Shown in pieces: positions 10,240 to 22,168 of a stretch of DNA of 64,000 nt. The notes below the pieces were generated by a model that searched no databases, was not told the DNA's origin, and was given only the letters and a program-made list of their open reading frames with translations. Every line of letters starts with the position of its first letter. Position 1 is the first letter of the stretch. Location: positions 5,642,001-5,706,000 of the forward strand of contig JAKZAP010000005.1 of NCBI GenBank assembly GCA_023053575.1, given 5' to 3'. This DNA comes from Branchinecta lynchi. Its lineage: Eukaryota > Arthropoda > Branchiopoda > Anostraca > Branchinectidae. The position numbers and the translations under genes are program-made.

Positions 10240-11258
10240 CGTCAGCACAAAAAGAGAAACCATTTCCGTATTTGCTTGTTTTCTAAGGCATTTCTTAGAA
10301 ATGTTAATAAGTTTAGAAAAATATCGAATATTTAATTCGATAGCCCACAAACAAAGGATTCAGAATATAGATATAGTTTGTCGAGTTTGTGGTGTTTTGC
10401 TTGTTTCGTTGTGCATGGGGGAAATGTTGTCACTGAGCTGGTGTTTGTAGGCCTAAATTGCCCTTATAGGCCAAAATGTCGGTTGCCTACACAGGTGCTG
10501 CGTTATCCGACTGTTCGTTCTCGGCTCGAAAAGTAGGCCTGTAAAGACTATTCAAAACTTGTATTTTCCAAAAAAAGATCATTATAGGATTTATAGGCTA
10601 TTCAGCCTATAGGCTTTATAGCCTACATGACCTATACGTATCCTAAGGGAAAAACTAATATCATAATAAGACTCAACGTAAAAACTGGCCTTCAAGTTAC
10701 CGCCAGACTAATATATTTAGTTTGAAATATCCACGGTTGCCTACTGATGAAAACGTGGATGCTCCGCTTTAAAAAAATTTCAAAAATTCTTAAAATTAAA
10801 TATTTTTCAAGTTTTATTAACTCAAACTCATAAGGAGCTTATCTTTCTAATGAAATAACAAAAATATGTAGTTTTTTGGAAGTTTTCCGAGAAAAATGAC
10901 GCTTTAGTGAAGAAAGTTAAAGAATTCTCGCTTTTCTTGGTTTCTAAGACGCTTCTGAGAAAAGAAAAATACACTATTCAATAGCCCTTAAAAAAAGGAT
11001 GCAGAACCTGTATAGTTTGTTCGATTTAGCTTATGCGCTCCTGCTAGGAAAATTGTTTTTCTACAGTTGGTCTTTATAGGCCTAATCTGCTTTTATAGGC
11101 TAAAAAGTCGGTGACCTGCATCGGTGCGGAGCGGTGCGGTTTTCGTTCTCAGCACAAAAAGTTGGTCTAGAAAAGTTCTCCAAACCTTCCGCAGCTCGTG
11201 AGCTACCCCCCCCCCCCCCTTTTTTGAACGATATCGCGGTCTGGATCCCGGACTAAAT
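10240..11258. repeat. Two further R3 copies
   Basis: Segments 10290-10560 and 10850-11258 both contain AGAAAA...ATTCGATAGCCC(A/T), GGAT(T/G)CAGAA, AGGCCTAA and TATAGGC, matching the right half of the 3588-4010 repeat. 11120-11258 is the inverted counterpart of the left half and ends at CTGGATCCCGGACT. A C14-16 run lies at about 11205-11218. Sequence 10560-10850 is AT-rich with nothing recognised. Confidence 0.65.
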
Positions 11259-11365
11259 ATTTTCAGATACTGCAAGCAGATCAAATGTCCGACCCTGATC
11301 AGACTGACTTTAAAACAGCTTGTTTCAGACTGTCAGTTTCCGCGCCTGAATTAAGAAAACATAGC

Positions 11366-11371
11366 TTTATT
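11366..11371 (-). other. Poly(A) signal AATAAA
   Basis: TTTATT on the plus strand is AATAAA on the minus strand, 40 bases past the stop at 11411. A second AATAAA lies at 11404-11409, directly after the stop, and is probably too close to be the one used. Confidence 0.6.
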
Positions 11372-11410
11372 TCTGTACACAAAATCCACCGTTCAGAAAT
11401 TCATTTATTC

Positions 11411-11930
11411 CTATGATGCATACAAGTCGAACTCGCTATCATCCGACTCCGTTCCATCGCCGTTTGCGCCACCTTCAACCTTTACAAGGTCCCCCGTAGC
11501 CCTTAGGGCTGCACACCATCCATTTTCAACATGCCGTTTCACATTCAAATCCGACACAAACAGGAGACCACAATTTTCACACGGAAATTTCCTATGCTCA
11601 TCCAAATGGACTTTGTACTCAAAATAGTCGATAATGAGCAGATCACAGTACCGACATCGGAAGCCCAACATTCCTTGTGTCTTTCCACGTTCGTGCTCCA
11701 GCTGTATATGCGCCTTTCGATTAGCAACTGAGGGAAAGGTTTTCTTGCACTTTGTGCACGGAAACTGCGCTTGCCTTGACGGCCGGGGCAGGCAGCCCTT
11801 CAGTACGTGTTTCTCGTAAGAAATGTAGTGTTCAAAGGTGAATGAGCACTTTTCGCAAGTCATCATAGCACCTTCTTCTGGGTGGTTCTGTTCTGTGTGC
11901 CGCTCTAGCTTCTCTGCAGTTATGAATGGC
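11411..11930 (-). CDS. THAP-BTB-ZF exon 9: C-terminal zinc fingers and stop
   Basis: The acceptor TTGTTACAG lies just above 11930. One base completes Arg710, so the finger begun in exon 8 (C705, C708) is finished here with H721 and H726. It is followed by fingers starting CEKC (ending in C, a C2HC type), CTKCKKTF...HIQLEH, CRYCDLL...HLDEH and CENCGLLF...HVENGWC (C2HC). The tail GTESDDSEFDLYAS is acidic. The stop TAG is at 11413-11411. Confidence 0.88.
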
Positions 11931-13633
11931 CTGTAACAAAACAAAAAATAAAGTAAAGCATCCTCCTAAGTGTTCCTGTTTACACCTCGCACCCCAGGTT
12001 GGTGCCCCAACAACGTCTGCGCCTTTCGCTCTGCAACTCAGGCAAAGGTTTCATTGCATTTCCTGCAGAAAATCATATAGAAAGGGCACGATTGCCCTTT
12101 TTAGCGCACTACCTATTAGGACACTCGAAGTCTTACACAGTAACAAGAACCCAAATCCCCTAGGGTATTTTTTTTACTTCTTGACAATAGAGAGATTGCA
12201 GCCAAACCGACGAAAACGGATAGGAGTAGAAAAAGAGTAATTTAACATTGTAAAATATAGGAGTTTCGACTTGAAGACTGAATTATCCATATTAATAATT
12301 ATTTTTAAGCCTTTAAATAGCTGGAAACGTTTCTGTGGCTTTTTCTTAGTTGGATAATCACAGCTTTATAGAAAAGTTTCTTCAGAAATGAGATCTTGAA
12401 GCCTTCACTACCTGCGTTCTATTGGTTGGTTTTTGAATGACAGGTCATAACCGACCAATCGGATTTGAGACTCCGTTTTTGCCTTCAAGATCTCTCTTCC
12501 ACGGAAACTCTTTTGCAAAAATGGAATCATACGGTCAAGGAATAGTCCAATTAACATTTCCAGCAAGTCCCTGGCGCAGAATGATGACCATGCGCCGATA
12601 ATTAGTTTCAAAGTCGAAAGTCCTATTCCTTCCCGACGTCAAATTATTTTGTTACGGTCCCCACATGATGGTGTCGAAATCCGTTTTCGTCGGATAGGGT
12701 CCAATCTAGCCAATGATTAGATTTTGGAAGACAGACAAATGATTAACCATAGAGATATGTTTTAAGCAAAACTGCTGCGCGTTGGAATGAGAAGGAGCTG
12801 GCGAACGCCGCTTCACAGAAGATCATGAGCTATGGGAGAACACACCAAGACTCGTTTTCGTATACATCGGATTCTCGTTCGTTTCCGGGAGACTGTGGCA
12901 GTGCTGTGGAAGAATTCTCGCTTCTGAATTCTCAATTCTCGTACAAATTACCGTTTTTTCTCCTCTGACTTCTCCATTCTCGCTTTTGACAAAAACACTG
13001 ATTTTGCAGCTCGTCCGCAACCTGGTATACGTGTTTATGCATACTAAACACCCACACTCTGTTGACCAATCAGGGAGGAGAACGCACAGAGGAGAATCGA
13101 GAATTCACCTTCGGCGCGACTTCTCGATTCCGCAGAATCGCGAGGCTTTCCCCGTTCTCGATTCTGACAAAAATGCAAGAAAAGGAGAATTCACTTCACC
13201 TGAATAGTCCAAAAACACGAAACAGGAGAATTCGGATGAAAATCGCGACGAGAATTCGGATCAAAAACTATTATTAAGTCTTATTTTTTCGCTGAAAGTA
13301 GCATTGAAAACCATGTTCAGTGTTATGCTTTACAGAAATACAACACTTACAGGCTCGTAACACACTTTTTCTGTGACACGAACAGATAGTATGTTGTCTT
13401 GTACAGGTTGAAACTGCGCATCCTTATCTAAAAGTTAAGAAGCCTGTGACAGTTTGAAGTTGACTGAACTGTCTCTGCACAAACTTAAATGAAGAACGGA
13501 CGACAAATATTGATCCCGATCACCAAAACTGAGTGTATACTGGATCTTAATTCAGCATACACTGGAATGTTCCCTGTAACGCCCAACACCGACAAAAAAA
13601 ATCACAATAAAGGACCTCACGGCTAGTTCTTAC
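11931..13633 (-). other. Intron 8 of THAP-BTB-ZF gene
   Basis: GT-AG intron of 1.7 kb. 12820-13275 is unusually rich in GAATTCTC/GAGAATTC and its variants on both strands, probably a decayed fold-back repeat. The rest shows nothing recognisable. Confidence 0.7.
12820..13275. repeat. GAATTCTCG-rich degenerate repeat
   Basis: The left half carries GAATTCTCGCTTCTGAATTC and TCTCCATTCTCGC; the right half carries GAGAATCGAGAATTC, AGGAGAATTCGG and CGACGAGAATTCGG in the opposite sense. The pattern suggests two inverted halves around a centre near 13040. Confidence 0.45.
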
Positions 13634-13749
13634 CTCGTACAGCTTTTACATCTGAATGGGGATATTCCACTATGGAGATTTCGATGAATTGTGAACACTT
13701 CTTGGCTATCGAACACCAGATCACACAGGTCGCATTTGGCCGAGAATTT
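13634..13749 (-). CDS. THAP-BTB-ZF exon 8: C2H2 finger
   Basis: A small exon between acceptor TTTCTAG and donor GTAAGA. It encodes residues 672-709: C677-x2-C680-x12-H693-x3-H697, a classical C2H2 finger, then the linker SGISPF and the first two cysteines (CKSC) of the next finger. Entry phase 0 and exit phase 2 match the neighbouring exons. No ATG-initiated frame covers it, so it is easily missed. Confidence 0.85.
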
Positions 13750-14009
13750 CTAGAAAGAAAGTTAGTAAAAAAATAATAAGAAAGGTTGAAGTTGTTATAG
13801 GCTCGCAACTGTAAGGGGCTTAGCAGTCGGTCGCCGAAATGAATAAAAACCCTGCTGGCGGCGCGACTTCCGAAAACTGCTAATCCTCAAAGATGACTAC
13901 CGAAACCGTCGACACAAGCCACTGTAAATGCATGCAGCTTGTCCGTATCCAACTGGCGACTATCCAACTACCAAGCAAGCGACTATCGAGACAGAACAAG
14001 AGCTAAGAG

Positions 14010-15825
14010 CTAATATGGCACTTCTTACGAGCAGGTGATAAAAAAAAAACTAGACGGGAACGTCACAAAATACCCACTTCAACCCCCCTATGTGACCTAG
14101 AATTAGGATATTTAGTTTCACTCCAGTCTCAGCATTTCTGGCATCGCCTCGGAACATCTTGGATAAATGAACTTTCTAACTTCAAAGTTTAGATCCCCTC
14201 GTTTTATCCCTAGACGTGCCACACTATTTCCGGTACCCCCATATAACTCCCCCTACCGCGGCCGAATCTGGTTCGGACACATACATGGATCACCCAACGC
14301 ATCTTCTCCTACCACCTACTAAGTTTTGCCTGAATCAGATCATTTTTCGGGAAATCTGCCCCCCCCCCCCTCATCGTGGCTCGGATCCGGTCTGGGCCCT
14401 TAGGTATGCCATCTATGGCAGATGAAATCTCTACTTCCTATGTTTCATTGCTCACTATGCCAGCCACAAAATTTCAGGGACTCCCATAGGACACCACATA
14501 GACGTCGCACATTCAACACTTGTGAGCACATCCCGCTTTATCTTCCTCCTTCCGTGGCCGGATCCGGACCGGACGACAAACAACAAATCTAGGTAGCACA
14601 AACTCGACACTGTCCAACTTGCATCCTATTCGGTCCATTCGTTTGGTTTTTGTGCATGTCACAAAGCCTTCGCCACCCCCTCCCTCCAACTGCCCCAACC
14701 ATTGCCGCATGTTGTTCATCTTTTGCATACCTTGGTCATCAGTTCTTATCGCCTGTAAACTTTCTCTCAAATCGGACCACCCGTTCGCAAGGATTCCGGA
14801 ATACTCTTCCTTCAAGTTTTCCTAGGACACTGTGTCAGGTCCTAAGTCTATTTGGTCGGATCACTGGAAGCATCGTAACTCGCGATCACTTGAATTCCGG
14901 GAAACCCCCTCCAACTGCCTCCAGTACACTCCAAAGACCTCCGATATGATCTGGTTCTGTCAAGAACGTATCTAAGGCTTATGCTTGTTCTCCCCACCAA
15001 ATTCCATCCCGATCTCTAGACTCTTAAGCGTTTTACGATATCTCAGGTTCCACCCTCCAGCTCCCCCCCCCCCCCTACAAGTATCAGATCTGGTCCAAAA
15101 AAATGACATGGAACATCTGAGACGACAGTTCTTTCCCCTTGCCAAATCCGATAACCCTATCAAAAGTAATGCATGCCACTAGATTCCGCATTCCCCATCT
15201 CTCCACTCCCCTGCGATGTCGAATCAGGGAAACGACTATCCTAAAATCACTCTGTTCGGGTACCTAATATTCCTGCCTAGTTTCGCCGTCCTAGTACATC
15301 AGGAAGTAGGCTATCGAATTCGCGGGATCATCAGGATTCCGCCCCTCCCCTCCCCAAACTACCCCACAGTGCCCGAATCCGGCCTGGTCATGTCAACAAT
15401 GTATCTAGGACTTGTGCTGGTTCTTCCCACCAAGTTTCATCCCGATACTCTAAGCTTTTCCCAAGATTTCCGGTTCCCCCCCCAACTTCCCCCAAAGTCG
15501 CCGGATCCGGTCCAGATCTGAAGTGGTTTGTCTGAGACACGAGATCTTTCCAGATACCAAATTTCATTAGGATCCGATCACGCATTCGAAAGTTATACAT
15601 CCCTCAATTTTCCGGCTTCCCCCTCCCTCCCTCCACTCCGCACCCCCCAGATGGTCGTATCGCGGAAATGACTATTTCCAAGTTATTCTGGTCGGGTCCC
15701 TGATATGCCTGACAAGTTTCATCGTCCTAGCTTGTGTGGAAGCGCCAGAACTAGCAAAACCCGGACCGGCCGACATACCGACGGGCGGACAGAAATTGCG
15801 ATTTCTATATGTCACTTGCCCAGTT
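14010..15825 (+). mobile_element. Family A element, nearly full length
   Basis: It starts AAGAGCTAAGAGCTAATATGGCACTT, matching the 5-prime end of the 55538 copy in parts. Internal AAGTTTCATC/CCGGATCCGGTCC units are diverged. It ends with GACCGGCCGACATACCGACG, GACAGAAATTGCGATTTCTA and TATGTCACTTG, but lacks the second arm of the 3-prime hairpin. Several C10 runs occur (14360, 15065). Confidence 0.75.
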
Positions 15826-16254
15826 AAATAATGCTGTTCTGGTGACTACGCAGTATCCGTTGTGCTCTAAATTTTACAGCTTAAAGGCGTTTTTCCCCGA
15901 TCCCACAAAGTGTTGACGGGTCGAAAAGAGTGTTTCTGCGGCCTTTTGTGCGGCCCACAAGTTGGTTTCCGCGACCATCAAGGTTTGTGTGACTCAAATC
16001 CGACAAACAACTGCCGAGGTGATTTTCGATTTTGGACTTGATGGAACAATCATAAGCTACACAAACCCTCATTTTAGGAGCATATCGCTTCAACGTTAGG
16101 ATAACTCGACTCAAACCTAGGAACAGCCCGCTACAACGTTGGAGGAGTGCACCCCCAAAGGATAACAGATTATCCTTACAGATTTTTAATTCTAGATATT
16201 TCCATGGGGGTACCGGCTCATTCTCCAGGACACTATGCTCCAATGCTGAAGCAC

Positions 16255-16365
16255 TATTATGTTGTAAAACATAATAGTGTAAAACATAATAATGTTTTAC
16301 AACATTCTCTTATGTTGTAAAACATTTTGTGGGTTATAAATACACTTACTTACTTACTTACTATG
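16255..16365 (+). mobile_element. LINE 3-prime end with (ACTT)n tail
   Basis: ATGTTGTAAAACAT repeats in both orientations, then GTGGGTTATAAATAC and (ACTT)4. The end resembles the inverted fragment at 8922-8956. No coding part remains nearby. Confidence 0.45.
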
Positions 16366-16613
16366 CCCAAAAATTAATGTGCTGAAATAGATTTCTTGTC
16401 CAGAAAACGGCTATTTGTTCCCTGGTGGATATTTAGAAACAAAAGTAAAATTTCACCATTGGCTTGAAACATAGGCCTGATATCAAGGGATACGACGCCA
16501 GTGGTCTCTTCGCCAGTAGCGGTAGTTGACTATCTAGCTGGCTGGTGTGTTGATTCTAAGCGACAATCCTGCCCAGGTCATTTGAAATGAACTCCCTTCG
16601 GGATACAACTTAC

Positions 16614-16960
16614 CTCGATAATTGCTTCCTCTACATCTTCCCCTGGGTGAAAATGCATCATATGAAGCTTCGCCTCTTGCTGGTCCAAGAAGGTCCCCCC
16701 ACACCGAAGGCACTCTGTCCAAAAGTTATTCCGGTCATTCAGTGCCATATAGTTCGAGGACCAACAGTCTGTCTCACACTCTCCAGAGAACTCGTGTCTC
16801 AAGAGGTCCTCTTCGTTTTCAAATTCTTTGGAACACTTCACACAAGCACGGTTTGAGTCAGCTGTTTGACAAAGGTTTAATTTTGAGGGGTTATCGTACT
16901 TTCTGGTTTTGGCTGGGACAACGTCGATGATCTGGTAGCTTGAGTAAGACCTTTTCAAAG
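16614..16960 (-). CDS. THAP-BTB-ZF exon 7: linker and two zinc fingers
   Basis: Acceptor TTGTTCTAG, donor GAG|GTAAGT. Residues 556-671: a basic linker (TRKYDNPSKL), then C595-x2-C598...H with a terminal Cys (RHEFSGEC, C2HC type), then C639-x2-C642-x12-H655-x2-H658 (or H660). The exon enters in phase 1 (Ala556 split) and leaves in phase 0. Confidence 0.85.
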
Positions 16961-18185
16961 CTAGAACAACAAAACAAAAATTAGCAACTACTGTACAATT
17001 TCCCACTCCGCGAAACGGGTGCAGATGGATACGAGCGAAAGGTAAGAAAACCCCTAAGCGGCGTGTCAAAGCCAAGTGTTTTAGTAAACATAATACTACT
17101 AACTAAATGCTTACATAAAATTATGAAGTTTACCAGGAAATTGTGGTTAACCATGACACATTTTTGACTAAATTTGTAAGTCTATGACATTGAAGCCTCG
17201 TAGACAGTTTAGGCCGTAATGGCAGAGAATCATGCAGAAATCCAAACAAAGTCGAAGACTTGATTTTGAAGATTGGGAGGAGCGCCTTTGAGATGGAAAC
17301 CCTGTAAGGATAATACTAAACTGAAACTAAGTCCCTTTGAAAACCAACCTGAGGAACATTTTTCTCTTCCATTGTTAAATACACAAACTGATTATTGTCT
17401 CATACTTAGCTCTTGGTGTAGTATTTTGTCTCTATTACGTATCACAAATCCTTCTCTTTCAGGCGTCACCAGTCTTAAAAAATTACACGAGAAGCCATTT
17501 TTTATTTATTTATTGAGGGATTTCTAAACTGTTAATGGCTTTCTAAAGTATTTATTACCTCTGACTATATTCTTAGGACATTAGTTTTAATCTCAGCAGT
17601 AGACAATCGCTTGATTCTGAGCAAATCGGAAAAAAAAGGTGTTTTCTTAGTCATTTTATTTCTCTTATATTTTAGTTATGTATTTTAAACTTTGTTTTAT
17701 GACAAATTTTTCACGATTTACGGTAAGTATTTTTTACATATTTAGGCTAACGACTACTTTTATATTGAAAAAAGTCACATCTATAGCGTCTTCTCTATGA
17801 AAGTCAATTTTCAAATGAATTCTATTCTTCTTCTTCTCGGGTTTGCATTTTTCTTTGTGCGACGAACATAATGTTCGCCTGCATGACATACGTCAGCAGA
17901 TCGAGAACATTCTTATCTCACATGATCAAAATTCCCAGCGATGTTAATGACTTCTTGAAGACCCCCGCAAAGCCAACATACCACGCCTCTGAGTGACGCG
18001 AGCGGCCACCGCCGAAGAAGAGTAGTATCCTGAAATTAAACCCGATGGAAGTTGATGAAGATTCCAATACCGGAGCTCAAGAGTATTTTGTCCCAGACGC
18101 ACGAGCGGAACTCAAAACCGTAGACCCCTGATCAGCACACAAAAGGACCACTCTACCTTATGCACATCGGTGCCGTCATAAATAC
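16961..18185 (-). other. Intron 6 of THAP-BTB-ZF gene
   Basis: A 1.2-kb GT-AG intron, AT-rich. No repeat family or gene recognised. Confidence 0.7.
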
Positions 18186-18355
18186 CTGGAGTGACAGCAT
18201 CCCCACCGGACACGACCACCTCTTCTTCATCTACCGAAGTTTCAATGCTGATCCCGAGGTCGGACAGCAGATCCTGTAACAGGCCAAGAGATTCCCGTTC
18301 GTTGTAATGAACGCCAGAGTAGATGAAAAGAAGCATATTTACCACATCTTCAAAT
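18186..18355 (-). CDS. THAP-BTB-ZF exon 6: end of BTB domain
   Basis: Residues 499-555. FEDVVNMLLFIYSGVH is the conserved final beta-strand/helix region of a BTB domain (compare the F..LL.F.YTG pattern), followed by the helix LGLLQDLLSDLGI and an acidic linker (SVDEEEVVVSGGD). Acceptor TATTTTAG, donor CCAG|GTATTT; entry phase 2 and exit phase 1. Confidence 0.85.
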
Positions 18356-19372
18356 CTAAAATAAAATATTACATATTTCAGATTCGACAGATCTTCGGTA
18401 CAGTATAGTAAATAATTGGGTCAGTACAGCTCTCGCAGCAAAAACCGATCGACATGAAACTTTTTTTTTTTTTTATAACAAAACTGGATTCTAGACAATG
18501 CTAGACTAATGCAGCTGAAGTGGTACTCAAATTAAAGGGTGTAGTATCTCCCTTTTCTTGGATGGTTGTAGCAAACGGTGTCTAACGTTCCACAACTAGT
18601 GTGGGGTAGGGTGTGCAACACACTCTGTCAAATAGTTAACATTGTGTGCACTACATTCTGCCAAACTCTACATCACTAAGTTTTTTTCAAGTTCAATGGG
18701 TTTATTAACAATACAAAATAAATCATACATAAACAAAACACTCAGTCCATTTCTGGACGCCGAGAACCACAATCATTACATTTTAAACATAATACGCAGA
18801 ATGGTCACTGCTCCTGCTCTCAGACACAACCTTGCCTCTCAAAAAAACAAAACAAAAAAACTTACCAATTACCTTCCTGCACCTTGCCCCCGGGGAAGCC
18901 ACCCCATCATAAACAAAATAAAAAAATGTTATTATTATTTATTCTTAAGCATAATTTTTTTATTTTTATTTTATCAGACCTTATTTAATTATTCTTCTGT
19001 AATGCTAATAAATGATTTTTTACTTTTTTTTTAAATGACGCAAGAGAGCTCCTACCTCTCAGCTCATCTGGGATCCGGTTCCATATTTTTGCACATGTTC
19101 TTGCTCTTCTATTTTTGCTCTGTTCTAACTTTGTAGACGTCTCCAGTATCTGCGAGGCTGAATAGTTACAAGGGAAATAGTCAGCTCTCTAAGTATCGTT
19201 GTCCGTTTTCATCGCTCCAAGATTCACACACAATTTATAAGTACAGAACAGTTCGGAGTCCCGTTGCCCAGACTTTCACTTTGTAAGCTCAAGTGGTCCT
19301 TTGAAGGGAATCTTTTGCCAAATAAGCAGCAAACTGTACAAACAACCTTTCGAAACTGAAGAGAATACTCAC
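18356..19372 (-). other. Intron 5 of THAP-BTB-ZF gene
   Basis: A 1-kb intron, AT-rich, with a T-run near 18459. The open stretch 18642-19034 on the plus strand is low-complexity and not considered coding. Confidence 0.7.
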
Positions 19373-19579
19373 TCGTAGTCAATGAGGAACACCTTGGTCA
19401 TCTCTTCTTCGTCGTGACCCTTAAGCGCCTCCCTGAGAAATGGGCTGATCGCCGATAGGTAAGCCTTGTGAGCTTTGACGGACCGACCGTCCTTGCAGAT
19501 CAGTAGTACGTCGGTAAAACAGTCGTCCTTCCAAAGTTCGAAATATCGAGTAAACCTCTCGTCATCTTCATCCCATGCA
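19373..19579 (-). CDS. THAP-BTB-ZF exon 5: start and core of BTB domain
   Basis: Residues 430-498. It contains the BTB hallmark D453V.LLICKDGRSVKAHKAYL followed by SAISPFLREAL. D453 and the H467-K468 pair occupy the positions conserved across BTB domains. Acceptor TTTCTAG, donor TACGA|GTGAGT. It has no usable start codon of its own, which supports an upstream exon in the same transcript; joining to exon 4 restores Pro430. Confidence 0.88.
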
Positions 19580-20882
19580 CTAGAAATGGCTTGGATTTAT
19601 TTCGGTCATGCTGCCTATCTGATAAGCAACGCCCAAGTTTACCGAAAACTGTAAAAATGATATGTCGGCTTAGTGTAGTATTTTCTTATTTATAGTTTTT
19701 ATGGCACTTGCAGTTTCGTTCAAGTGCCATATACTGATCACTTTTCGGTCCGTCTGTCGGTCCACTGTTCTCGAGCTAGGGTACTTCCAGATGTGCTAGG
19801 ATGATGAAACTTGGCAGGCATATAAGAGACTCGCCCAAACTAACTTGGAAATAGTCACTTCCCCGACCCGACCACCGTGGGAGGAGTGGAGGGATCGGGA
19901 ATCCGGAATCTTGAGGTATGTATAACTTTGGAACAGGTGATCGGATCTTAAGGAAACTTGATATTTGGAACAACCTCGTGTCTCAGATGTCCCATGTCAA
20001 TGGGACATCTCGGACCGGATCCGATGAACGTGGGAGGGAGTTGCAGGGGGGGGGGGGGACCGGATGAATTTCTAGCGCCCTTCAAGTAAATATTCCTTCA
20101 GCCCAAGCTGATTGCGAATCATACTGGACAGATCAAAATCAGATATTTAAGGAAAAACCTTTAGTTGTTTTTCCACAAGTTGATTTTCCAGCTTGCGCGG
20201 CTTGAGCCTGAAGAGGACCCTTGCCAAGAAGGGACGAAATATAACTCTAAAAAAATGTAGCTGACGTATCCGTTCTGCACTGCCCTTAAAGTGCGCAACA
20301 TCGCAGCCAAGTTCAAAAATAAAATAATTTTCTACCGAACGATACGTTTTCGTGATTTCCAAGGGCCCATGGTCATTCTTATCTTAAGGGTTTGGCTAAA
20401 AATGTTCGCATCAAACCCTCTTATTAAATTCCTACTTCCAGCCTTGCAAGTCCCATAGGAGCTTCTAGCTCTTGTTCTAGCCCACTGCGGTATTACGGGT
20501 TTTTAATTTGATTGTTTATTAATCTAAAGAATAAATATTCTTTCAGCCCAAGCTGACTGCGAAACACATATGACAGTTCAAAACGGATATTCAAATATAA
20601 TTCAGCTGATGTGTCCGTTTTGCACTATCAAAAAGTAAAGAATATGAACAAAAGTAATTTTTATGATATAAGCCTTCGGAAAACGATCAGAATTACAGAA
20701 GCCAACGGTTCAGAGCTGCGTGGCAACCTCATCAACAAGAAGTATAGGGCTTTCTGGAAACTTTCGGCAGAATTTTCCGGGAGCGGTGCAGCCAAATTGC
20801 AGTTGCTTTGGCAGTATTAAACATTCCAATGGGACATTATCAACTGTAGCTACCTGGCAGTAAAACAGTGGGCGCTACTTAC
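19580..20882 (-). other. Intron 4 of THAP-BTB-ZF gene
   Basis: A 1.3-kb intron. Most is the family A copy at 19698-20485. Bases 20528-20600 repeat the 20089-20150 sequence (CTTTCAGCCCAAGCTGACTG). Confidence 0.7.
19698..20485 (-). mobile_element. Family A element, minus orientation, internally deleted
   Basis: Read on plus it starts with the hairpin TATGGCACTTG-loop-CAAGTGCCATA (about 19700-19732), then CTGATCACTTTTCGGTCCGT, GATGAAACTTGGCAGGCATA and the unit core. It ends near GAGCTTCTAGCTCTTGTTC, the reverse complement of the 5-prime end GAACAAGAGCT. Only about one internal unit remains. A G12 run lies at about 20047-20058. Confidence 0.75.
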
Positions 20883-21117
20883 GGGAGAATACTTTCTTTT
20901 CCGAATTCTTTCCTGTTTAACTGTGCCATGTCCGATGTTGCAAAGCGAAGGAGAAGAAAGCTATTATAAACTGTTATACAATCTTGGAGCTCCTCTTCTG
21001 TCATTTGCTCAAGGCTTTTTAAGACCTCAAATGGTCGCATGTGGCTTGGCTCACAGTTCGCTATGAAGTTGCAGATGGCACGGTAGGCGCTATCTCCTGT
21101 TCCGCCAGAAGCCGGAA
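20883..21117 (-). CDS. THAP-BTB-ZF exon 4: alpha-helical region before BTB
   Basis: Acceptor CCTTTGTAG, donor CTCCC|GTAAGT. Residues 353-429 plus split codons. ICNFIANCEPSHMRPFEVLKS and QMTEEELQDCITVYNSFLLL look helical. No domain recognised. It could be a structured extension of the BTB domain. Phases 1 in and 2 out match exons 3 and 5. Confidence 0.75.
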
Positions 21118-21648
21118 CTACAAAGGAAGAAGCAGTTAGGAAAGGGGAAGGGAAAAAGTAAAACTGACGCACCATCATCTAATCTTTCACGACCCAAAGT
21201 AAAACTCAGGCTCTCTCTTATGCAACTTCTTGACTAGGTCTATATCCTGACAAATGTGGCATTCACGATCTCCCCTGACTGGCAGCTTGTTAGGCCTATA
21301 ATATGCCATATCGATCAAAGAATTTCTTTAAATCTGGCAAAGATCTGCGAAAAGAAGCCCAATGGGCTTTAACTGAATAAGAAAAAATCAGAAAGTTCAA
21401 ATAAGGTATAGTAAGCTGAAAATACTTTCGGATCGAATTCTCGAGAAACCCTACAGAAAATAGTAAGGTTTTAAATCTGCAGCACCACGAATTTGCGAAG
21501 AATTTTCCCGCTTCTATTTTGTATATAGTATTGTCTTTATGTGGTAATTAACACCAATACTCATTGGCTATGCATCTGAGAGGAAGGAAAGGGGGGGGGG
21601 GGGTCTCACACGGGACGATACAGCGAAAATCAACAAAAGCCAACTTAC
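21118..21648 (-). other. Intron 3 of THAP-BTB-ZF gene
   Basis: A 531-base intron. A G12-13 run (about 21590-21603) lies close to the donor side. Nothing else recognised. Confidence 0.65.
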
Positions 21649-22168
21649 AATGATGTCTGCACATCTGCAACCGAGGCACCGGTGAATGCAATAGATTCCG
21701 GAGATGCTCATCTGTACACCCACCAAATTTCCTCAGCACGAACAAAACTGATCCTATAAAGGATTTGGTCAGCTCGTCCGCCGAAAACAGTGGAATCTGA
21801 AGAAATGCTTCGTTGTGGAACCTTCTTCTGTGACAGTTTGGAATAATGCACTCAAATTTGTCTCCAAAATTTTTCCAACAGTCCAACGTATAGTCTCTAT
21901 ACATACGAAAGCCATTCCAGTTACATATTGGTCTTCCAGTCCTGGGACACTTTTCCATTTTGTAGGCCTCCTTACAACTTCTGTCAAGTGGTAGCGTGGT
22001 ACTGGTACTAATCGGCTCGTTGAGCGGGGTTCCATCCAGGTCAAAGGATACAATTTTTGACGAGTCGCCATTCTGCTGGTCTTGTTGGAAGTTCGTAGAG
22101 GCCGGTGTCTCTCCGACGTAGTAAATAAACGTATTCACAGGCTGGATTTGACTATAGTCCGTCAGCAG
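21649..22168 (-). CDS. THAP-BTB-ZF exon 3: Cys/His-rich region of unknown type
   Basis: Acceptor CCTATTTTCAG, donor CATCATT|GTAAGT. Residues 179-351. A low-complexity Ser/Thr/Asn/Gln-rich first third is followed by a cluster CPRTGRPICNW...DCWKNFGDKFECIIPNCHRRRFHN with at least six Cys and two His spaced like a zinc-binding module, then a helical segment ending CRHH. It matches neither C2H2 nor THAP spacing. The coding frame stays open into the intron, but the next exon fits only from this donor. Confidence 0.75.

Larger units (their letters stand above)
13750..16613 (-). other. Intron 7 of THAP-BTB-ZF gene
   Basis: A 2.9-kb intron filled by a family A element (14010-15825) and a LINE 3-prime end (about 16255-16365). 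The open frame at 15881-16243 on the minus strand resembles no known domain. Confidence 0.75.

Noticed and set aside
11205..11260. Exon of the zinc finger gene downstream of 11411
   Set aside because: A clear stop at 11411 and AATAAA signals end the gene; the sequence is R3 repeat.
15881..16243. 120-residue minus-strand open frame in the zinc finger gene intron
   Set aside because: Including it would need splice sites and phases that conflict with the exon 7 to exon 8 junction, which already completes the protein; no domain seen.
18642..19034. 130-residue plus-strand open frame
   Set aside because: Low-complexity AT-rich translation (poly-Leu/Phe/Ile) inside an intron of the opposite gene.
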